Source: Marsupella aquatica (taxonomy: Eukaryota; Marchantiophyta). Taken from it: a stretch of DNA of 64,000 bases. Numbering within the stretch: position 1 is the first letter of the stretch; every line of letters begins with the position of its first letter. The stretch is taken from assembly GCA_973895155.1 (NCBI GenBank), contig OZ316892.1, positions 30,876,001 through 30,940,000 on the forward strand. Direction: 5' to 3'. Position numbers and translations under genes: made by a program. The notes beneath the pieces were generated by a model. That model was given only the letters and a program-made list of their open reading frames with translations. It had not been told where the DNA came from and ran no database searches. Below, one piece after another: positions 55,843 to 64,000 of the stretch.

Positions 55843-58662
55843 AGCGGTCTCTTCTGTCATAATATTTACACTTGATCCACCGTCAACTGGTACGTCTGAT
55901 AATACACAACTCAAGATTTGAGCTTCTATCTCTGGTGGTCCCTTATCATCCCATTCAATTCGCATAGCCTCGACTGAAGGTAACTTTCTTTTCCTCCTTT
56001 TGCCGGTGAGCAAGGTTCTTAATTGCTTTTTATAGGTAGGGTTGTCTTGCAGTAATTCCCCAACTGTAATATTTGTCGGTTGATTCTTCACTACTTCTAC
56101 AATATTGTAACCTTCTGGCTTAGTGGTTATTGGTGTATTAACTGTTTGGTCAGAGTTCTTTCCTTCTTTAAGATTAGCTTCCTTTTCCACTGCAATGGGT
56201 ATTTCCTCAGTTAACTCGTGTAACTGAGCCTTAATTTCTTCTGATATGTCTGGTTGAAAATATTTTGGATCATACCTGTCGTAAGCTGGGTCATCCTCCT
56301 TAGGAATACCTTCTTCCGCTGGAATTCTTGACTTGCCCTTCCTCTTGGATGATTTCTTACTCTTGGGGTCCTCTTCTTTATGCTTCTTCCCTTGATGAGA
56401 CTTAGACCTTGTGGTAGCATAAGTTTTCAGAATTTGGTCTCTTTCCTGAATTCGTTTATTAGGCATCCCAATGACATTTTCTTGCACCAAGTGTTCTAAG
56501 TCGATATCTACAATGGTTCCTGACAATGGTTGGGTGTAGATATTATGCACTTCTGTTTCTTCCTCTGTACTTGTTTCAATAGTTACACGTCCACACTGGT
56601 CGGTATCTTCTTGACTGTATATCATCCTGACTTCCTCTGGTCGGGGAGCTTCCTTCACAGGTTCCTTAGCAAATCTCACCATCATCTTAGGCTTAGGTGG
56701 GTTCAGACATTCCACAGGGAGGTGACCTTCTTTTCCACAATTTCCGCAAATGGGAGTATATCCCACTTCTCTCTTTGGATACGGACAGTCTGGTGAGTAA
56801 TGTCCTAATTGGCCACAATTGTAACAAGTACCTCGTTCTCTTGGTACCCCTCTGGGCGGATATCCTCCGGGTGGTCCCATTGGTGGTCGTGGTGTTGGCC
56901 GGTTAAAAGAAGACGGTCCGGGTGCTTTTGGTTGAGCCCAAGTGGTAGGAGTTGTAGGGGGTGGAAAATATTGTCCCGCAAATGGTGCTTGAACTGCATA
57001 TATATCTCCATAATCCATCATTTCTGCTTCCTCTCCAAAATTTACAGCACGCTGTAAAGTGGGGCACTCATGATGATAATGCCCTTGGTTATTACAACGG
57101 GTACACCAAACATTATTCCGAATAGTGGGAGGAATTTTCCGAGGTGGTTTAAGCACAGCAGCATTAACAGAGAGCTTAGTTAATTTACTAGTTAAGGAAT
57201 CCATCATTTTATCCAGATTTTTAGCTTTTTGAGGGACTGTACTTTTTTGCATTCTTTTCTTCTTAGCAGCATCCACCTCCTCAGAACTTGAATCAGAACT
57301 GGTACTGCTACTAGAACTCGAGTCACTACTCGTTTCTTCAGTACTGGTGGTGTCACTTCCATCAGTTTCAGAGCTTGAGGAGGACTTAGACTTTGTTTTA
57401 TTTTTCTTTTTATTTTTCTTTTTATCTTTCCTTTTATTTTTCTTTAGATCCTTCTTTACTCGTTTCTTCTTTGAAACCTCTGAGTCTACATATTTTTGGG
57501 CGGCTTCTTGTGCCTCCTCAAAAGTGGTACCACCTTCCCTTCTTACGTACCTTGCAATACGGGATGGTAATCCATTGATAAACCAATCTCGTGTGGTAGA
57601 TTTTGCCGTGTTAGGATTATACTTATCCACCAGATCAAGTAACTTGTCTGCATATTTCCTCACTGAACCATGTTTCTTCATAGTTAGCTGAGAAATCCTT
57701 GCAAAGGCCCTTGCTTCAACTCCATCCTCTTTATATTTGTCTAGAAAGGCTGTTTTAGTTTTCCCCCAATCATTTTTATCTGGAAATCTGTCATACCATT
57801 TCTGGGCATTTTTCTTTAATAATCCTCCAAAAATGGTGGCCTTCTCAGCGTCTTGAGTTTGTCCATTGGAGGTAGCTGTAGCTTCAAATTCCTTTAAAAA
57901 TGTCTCAGCATCTTCTTTAGATGTCCCTTTGAAGGTGTCATAGTGAATATTATTCCTGGCCATTTGAATTCTTCTTATTGGAGGAGGTACTGGGTTAACC
58001 CTGGCCGATCCACCAGTCTGTTGGGATCCTGTGCTAAGAATTGGCCCTTGGGATGTCAGAGGTAAATGAGAAATTAGTGAAATAGTAGTGCTGGTTGAAC
58101 TTGCAGCACTGGTATTGCCACTGAAATTTCCTAACCCAATCAGCTTGGAATAAAGTTCGGTTGTGAGAGGGGGTAGTTCTTCTAATCCGAATGCTTCACC
58201 AGAGTTAGTCTGCAAAGGGGTAAGGGAATCATAATCCAAAGTCAGAGAGTTAGTTCGTTGGGTTTCTCCTTCGATTACACTTCCATGTCGTGAAGTCCTG
58301 GAATCATTAATGCCAATGGTTTGAAATGAGGGTGTGCCTTCATATTCACCCAGACTTCTTGATCTACTCAATGATTTGACAATATCTGCTCCCTTCTTCT
58401 TTGCTTTTACCGGTACATATTGCACATCTCTCGAACGTAATTTATACACCACTGGTCGACTGGTTGCAGGTTTATTCACGGTTCCTTCTGCTGCACTCTG
58501 TTGGATGAGCGTAACTCTTTCCGCTACACTCCCAGGTGATGGAAAATTGGGTGATTGGAAATCTTGGAGTAATTCTCGAGGCTTAAGCGACTCTTGCGAT
58601 GATTCTGATGCTGATTTTTCTTCGCGTCGTGACTTCCAATTGCGCTTCCCTTTGTCAGTCAT
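55843..58662 (-). pseudogene. Gypsy-2 gag and N-terminal protease (copy B)
   Basis: Open from ATG 58662 to the solo LTR, as in copy A, with capsid domain, Lys-rich and Ser-rich blocks, and three zinc knuckles. One missense difference (56452, Gln to Arg) lies in the spacer after the knuckles. Confidence 0.85.
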
Positions 58663-59184
58663 TCCTCATTCTGAAAGGCATTTTCTTTGGAAGAGAGTTG
58701 GCGGGTGTGATTGCTTGAAGGTCCTCCTTCTCAAGAGACAACTTCAATGGTCACATCGTTTTGTCATGTCTCTACTCCATGCCCTTCCAGGTTTGCTCGA
58801 TCCATGGCCAGTATGCCCCTTCGGTTGACACCTCTCTGCATCCGGCGTCCGCAATGGTCGCGTTGTTTCATAGAGTTGTTGACGGGGTGCGACTCTTCTT
58901 TGTGTCCCGTATACTCGTCAACACGTATACCCGTAAGCGCATGAACTCCTATACTCGTAAACTCGTAGAGTCGACTGTAACTCGTAAAGTAGTAATCGTC
59001 ACGACGCTTACTCATAACTCGTAAGGGTTAACCCGCAATGCCTTATCCCTTTGTATCTTGGTGATTCCTTAATAACAAAGTACCCCGTCCACTTCTGATT
59101 TCTCAATGTTTGGCTAACCTTACTTTATCTGAGTCCCCTATTTTGTCTTTGCATCAATGTTCTAGCTAAGTCTTGTATAGAAAT
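58663..59184 (-). other. Gypsy-2 region upstream of gag (copy B)
   Basis: Duplicate of 36097-36618 with the degenerate CTCGTA repeats (58906-59031), the tail of the small split ORF (stop at 59125) and the GAAAT target site (59180-59184). Confidence 0.5.
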
Positions 59185-59370
59185 TGTTAAATTATGAAAT
59201 ATATATACACCAACAAAAGATGATTGAATTTCTCTTAAGTCAATGTGACTTATTATATGTTGTACATTGGGGTAGTTGTAACTACCCTCTCCTAGTCTTG
59301 TGTCTCTTTATATCTAGGTATTGCATACCTCTTTGTATCATATGGACTAAGGGTTAAATATATTCTAACA
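59185..59370 (-). repeat. Copia-2 3' LTR (copy B)
   Basis: Identical by eye to the other two 186-bp LTR copies in the window. Confidence 0.93.
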
Positions 59371-59724
59371 CTCCCCCTTGGTTACTTTATGTTTCTTAAA
59401 GTAGCCATTTTGGAAATAAATTTAAGCCTAGTTCTGAATATAATGGAAAAACTCATTGGGGTATGACCTCATTAAAAACCCCCTGCTTTCTTCTGGGGTA
59501 AAAAGAGTGTCACTACCTTACATGTAATGAGTTAAAACTAGTAAGAAAGGAGTGTAATCATGTATGGCTAAATTTAAACGAGTGTTTGATAGGATGTGTC
59601 GAAGTGTTCGAGTATGGAGAACATACGTTCAGTAGAATATGCATAGAACAAAGGAAGTATCGTGGGGAAACATAGTGTTGTCAAGTCGCAATGGAATAAG
59701 AAGTTTATGGAAGAGGTGGGGAAG

Positions 59725-62700
59725 TCAGATTGCAGTGAAGTCCGATAATCTACGGAGTCCTATTCCAGTCGAATGCGCTTCGTGGAGAATGCGAGGTAAG
59801 GGCTTCGTAAAAAGGTCAGCGCGATTATCTTTAGAAGGTATCCATTGAACATTGATTTGGTCCCCGTGCTGTTCATGTGTGTGGAAAAATTTGGGGGCAA
59901 TATGTTTGATTCGGTCGCCCTTGATGAAGCCCTTAACTATCTGGTCAACACAAGGCTTGTTATCCTCGTAGATGATAGTAGGCTTGGTAAGAATTGCATG
60001 GCCTGTAGATGACTGGATGTGATTGATAAGTTGTCGAAGCCACAGGCATTCTCGGCTGGCTTCGTATAGTGCTATGATTTCCGCATGGTTGGAGGATGTG
60101 GTCGTCAAAGTTTGCTTGGTACTTTTCCAGGATATGGCTGTATGTCCTTGTAGAAATACATATCCCGTCTGGGATTTCGCATCATCAGGGTCCGTAAGGT
60201 AACCTGCATCTGCATAACCAATTAATTCGTTAGACACATCTTTAGGGTAATAGAGGCCAGTATCGATTGTACCTTGAAGGTAGCGCAGTATCCTCTTAAT
60301 GCCATTCCAATGTCTAATAGTCGGTTGGGAGCTGTGGCGAGCAAGCAAGTGGACAGCAAAAGAAATGTCTGGGTGGGTTTGATTCGCCAGGTACATCAAG
60401 GCTCCTATAGCAGAGAGGTAAGGTTTCTCTGGGCCCAAGATTGGTTCGTGTTCGGTCCTGCGCTTATACATATCTCTGGATGTGTCTGAAGCCATAGGTG
60501 TCGTGACTGGATAGCTTTTGTCCATGTTGAATTGTTTTAATAGTTTTCTGGTATATGTAGATTGATGAATAAGAATACCGTTGGATAAATGTTCGAATTG
60601 AATGCCAATACAAAATAGGGGTTGACCAATATCCTTCATTTCGAATATGCTCTTAAGTGTGGTAATGGTTTGATCCATAATGAGTTTAGTACCCATGAGG
60701 TTAATGTCGTCGACATATATGGCTATGATTATAAATTCAGTGCCATGTCTTTTGATAAAAAGGCAAGGGGCAATGTCCTCATTCACGAAACCAAGTGCAA
60801 GCATCTCTGCACAGAAACGTTTATACCAGATGCGGCCACTCTGCTTTAAACCATAGAGTGACCTAAGAACCTGTACAGCAAATGCTTTCTCTGGTTTCTT
60901 GGTTTTATTGATTCTGTGGTGAACAGGATTTACCTCAGCGAGTAAGTCAGTATAATTCAATGGTGAATCCGCTGACTGTTCACCATTAGCAATTTGCTGG
61001 GCCTTTTTATTTTGGACCGCTGATGAGTCATGTATTTCAGCATGTATCATCTGGCCTGAGTGAATGAGATGGTCCTTAAAGTCCTGTGTAGGGACAATCT
61101 TATCAATACCCGACTTTAGGTCCGGGGTTGGGGAGGTTGTATGCTCCCCCTTAATGTGGAAAATTACCCTCTGAATTAATTCAGGTGGAGCTTGCATTTG
61201 TATGTCAGTATCAAGTATACCGTAAAGGTAAGCAGTTACCACGTCCATAAGATGCATACGAATTTGATGTGTGAGGGCAAAAGCAATCAGATATCGGTAG
61301 GTAATGGAGTCCATGACCGGTGAATGAGTAAGGTCGTAATCTTTGCCATATATTTGCGTGTAGCCTCTAGCCACAAGTCTGGCTTTGTAGCGGATTACTT
61401 CACCTGCGGCATTATGTTTGCGTATCAATATAATCCTATACCCAGTTAGGTGTTGTGCAGCAGGGACGATTCGGAGTTCTCCAAAAACTTGGCGAGATAT
61501 CAGAGAATCAAGCTCGGAGTTAATAGCAGAGTTCCATTTGGGCCAGTCTGGTCGTTGTTGTGCTTCTTTAATTGTCCGAGGTTCGGGTAAATCTTTAGTT
61601 ATATCCTGGGATATAAGAAAAGCAAAATGCTCATCTAGTTCAGTTAAATTTCGATGCCATAAATGTCCAGTATGCATATAGTGGATGGATATTTCTTCAT
61701 TGTCATCCTGTATAATTGGTGGTAATTGTAAGGATAAATGTGTTGATACAGGTGTCTTCTGCCGTGGTCTAGAGTCTTTGGAACCTGAAGGTCTGCCTCG
61801 CTTAGCCTTGGGAGCGAGGTCTGTGGCTCGTGTATCTGGTATATGAATTCTCGTAGGAGTATTGGCTGCATCTATATGTGATTTCGTTAAATTTGTAGCA
61901 TCATTAAATGCGTCAGGTATTTTCTCCATAATTTGATGGAGATTTAGAATGCGTTTCACTTCATCGTTTGTCAATTGAGTACGAGGATCATTCCAGAATG
62001 GATCCTTTGTTGTCCATTCTAATGTGTGTGTTGAGACAGGCTGTTTGGAGAGTTGTGTTGGAGTTAGAAGTGTTGGGAAGATGTCTTCACAGAATTTACA
62101 GTCCTAGTATCAAGCTCGAAACACATCAGCAGTGGTGGGTTCGAGATACCTTATTATCGAGGGAGAGTCGTAGCCAACATAGATGCCACGTCGACGCTGT
62201 GGTCCCATCTTGGTGTGCTTGGGGCCAAGAATGGGTACTAGAACAAGGTAGCCAAACACTTTCAGGTGTGTAATATCTGGTATAGAGCCATATGCTAGTT
62301 GGTGTGGTGTGTAAATATTAAAAGCCGATGGTCTATATCGCAGTAGTGCAGTGCCATGGAGTATAGCATGTCCCCAGGCTGTAAGTGGGAGTTGTGTCTG
62401 TAATAGCATAGGTCTTGAGATCATCTGTAAATGTTTTATTAATGCCTCTACAGTACCATTCTAGAAATGTACATATGGTACTGAGTATTGGATTGTGATG
62501 CCCAGGACTTGACAGAAGTCATCAAATGCTGGTGATGTAAATTCGCCAGCATTATCAATTCGAATTATTTTGGTAGGAGAGTCAGGGAATTGAGTGCGAA
62601 GACGTATAAGCTGTGTTAGCAGTCTGGCAAAGACAAGGTTTCTTGTGGAAATTAAAGAAACAGAGGACCATTTGGTGGAGGAGCATATCATTACTAGGAA

Positions 62701-64000
62701 AAACCTAAATGGTCCACTCGGTGGATCAATAGGTCCGCAGACGTCCACATTGATCTATGAAAGGAAGTCAGGGATTTGATAGGTGTTCTTAGTGGAAGCT
62801 GGATGAGTGATAAATTTGCCTTGTGCACAGGGGATGCAAGTGTCTAACTTCGTGGATGGGTGTACTCCTTTTGGTATGCCAATGGTGTTCTTCATAATTT
62901 TATGGTACATCCCTGGGCCTGGGTGGCCGAGGCGGATATGCCATAATTCTGTTGGGGATAATTGTTGTCGTTGGGAATTGTAAGACATGATCTTAGTGGC
63001 ATAAACGCCGGGGGGATGGAGTGGTAATGTCTCTAGTGTGATGGGGCCATTATCAGTTTCTCGAAAAATCTGTAGAGAGTTTATGTGGTTGTCGGGTGCA
63101 GAGCGTATATGGAGATTGTTTTGACGGACATCATGGAAACTTAGTAAGTTCCGTGTCGCGAGTGGGGCATATATGGCAGATGCAATTTTAATGGTTGTGC
63201 CTTGAGGGAGGGTAAGTTGGGCAGGTCCATGGCCTTCCTCTAATTGGTTTATACCTGTGATAGTAGTCACAGGTCTATTTGATGGGTATATGTGCTGGAA
63301 ATAACATTTGTCTTTTAGGATTGAGTGAGAAGTGCCGCTGTCAAGAATGCAAATATCAGCACCGGCGAGAGATGTGTCATTTACTTCATGTGATATTATA
63401 TGAACCTCTGATGGGGGAGGTGTAAGCGTGTATTTGGAGAGATCGTCATCGATCTCCAAGTGATGTGCGGCTGTTAAGGTGTTGGATGTTGTGAGGGAGG
63501 CCTGGTATAGTTTGACTAGGTGAGCTTGAACTCTGCAATTCTTTTGGATATGCCCTGGCCCACCGCAACGGAAACACTTGGGCTGATTATTTGTGGGATA
63601 ACTCTGTGCAGGTTTATTTGGCATTTGATTGGGGTTACGATACCAAGAATTCATGGGGGGCTTGAAGTTTTTGCCTTTGTCTGTGCAAAATTGTTGTCTC
63701 TTGTGGAATTTATTAAAACGACTTGGATTGCCTTTAAATTGGCCACGAGGTCGGTTGTAAGAGGAATTACCTCTATTGGTATTCATGAATTGTATTTCCG
63801 GTTTAGGAAGCGTGCCTGGTGGTCACTCGCGAGAGTTCTTCAAAAGGAGGAGGTCATTCTTTTCAGCCAGGAGCATGACTGCAATCAAATCTGAGAATTG
63901 GGTGAAATGGCGTTGTCTATAAATCTGCGATAACTGCATGTTTGCTGCTGAGAATGTAGAAAGAGTCTTTTCGATCTTTGCTGCTTCATCAATTGGTTCG
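59725..64000 (-). pseudogene. Copia-2 gag-pol (copy B, 5' end beyond window)
   Basis: Same frame and same five stops as copy A: TGA 63823, TAG 62755, TAG 62461, TGA 62110 and TAG 62104. Two missense differences from copy A (61047, Pro to His in the RT insertion; 61917, His to Pro in the linker before RT). Gag is cut at the window edge. Confidence 0.9.

Larger units (their letters stand above)
42675..64000 (+). repeat. 22.57-kb direct duplication, copy B (runs off the window)
   Basis: Collinear copy of 20102-41434. The first bases CACCAATTACGG directly follow CACCACCAAATT at the end of copy A. Differences from copy A seen: 42869 (Ile to Val), 43629 (new TAG), 43866 (Lys to Glu), 43920 (Ser to Gly), 44453 (Val to Met), one heptamer fewer near 48430, 53711 (CAG against TAG), 56452 (Gln to Arg), 61047 (Pro to His) and 61917 (His to Pro), plus silent or non-coding changes. 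The right end of the copy would fall about 1.2 kb past the window. Confidence 0.9.
44557..64000 (-). mobile_element. Gypsy-2 (copy B, 5' end beyond window)
   Basis: Duplicate of 21984-41434 including both secondary insertions (solo LTR at 52011-55842 and Copia-2 from 59185). This shows those insertions predate the duplication. Confidence 0.85.
59185..64000 (-). mobile_element. Copia-2 (copy B, partial at window end)
   Basis: Duplicate of 36619-41434: 3' LTR, polypurine tract (59371-59383), 3' UTR and most of gag-pol. The gag start, leader and 5' LTR lie past 64000. Confidence 0.92.

Overview
The window is plant nuclear heterochromatin built almost entirely from nested LTR retrotransposons. 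I see no host gene, rRNA, tRNA, CRISPR array or bacterial signal. The elements are Ty1/copia (gag with one CCHC knuckle, DSGTSHS protease, integrase before RT, YVDD RT) and plant Ty3/gypsy (three CCHC knuckles, DGGS protease, FIDD RT, integrase last). Together with multi-kilobase LTRs and stacked insertions, this points to a large, repeat-rich plant genome. The sequence alone does not decide whether it is a gymnosperm, fern, lycophyte or angiosperm.

Layout. Positions 20-10776 hold a complete plus-strand copia element (Copia-1; 159-bp LTRs, TSD GATAG) with badly broken coding sequence. Its integrase/RT linker carries a 4,552-bp TG..CA insertion with TSD ATAAT (3296-7847), read as a solo giant LTR that encodes a protein on the minus strand. 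Positions 10782-14541 are degenerate sequence with no convincing gene. Gypsy-1 (plus) starts at 14542 with a 3,840-bp LTR that contains a long ORF, then a PBS, gag, protease and the start of RT. At about 21984 it is interrupted by Gypsy-2 (minus), which has gag, protease, RT, RNase H, integrase and a downstream accessory ORF. Gypsy-2 is itself interrupted by a 3,832-bp solo LTR of the Gypsy-1 family (29445-33276, TSD AGCGG) and by Copia-2 (minus, 36619-42173, identical 186-bp LTRs, TSD GAAAT).

From 42675 the sequence that began at 20102 starts again and runs to the window end. This is a head-to-tail duplication with a unit of about 22.57 kb. The copies differ by roughly 15 substitutions and one 7-bp repeat unit, so it is either very recent or an assembly/haplotype artefact. 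Order of events: Gypsy-1, then Gypsy-2 into it, then a Gypsy-1-family element (now a solo LTR) and Copia-2 into Gypsy-2, then the duplication.

The most interesting biology is the accessory protein. Three divergent gypsy families each carry a long ORF with a shared ~200-residue domain (pattern: hydrophobic strand, G-x-x-h-x-L-T/S, then F-x-x-P). It resembles plant 'putative transposon protein'/ATHILA ORF-1-type domains and is joined in two families to a nuclear-localisation-like basic patch and a long coiled coil. In Gypsy-1, and probably in the other two, this gene lies inside the LTR, in the presumptive U3. It would therefore be at the 3' end of genomic RNA, and every solo LTR keeps a copy of it. 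All coding regions are pseudogenes by strict criteria. The 27 premature stops I could place are all TAG or TGA, never TAA, as expected from deamination of methylated CG and CHG cytosines.
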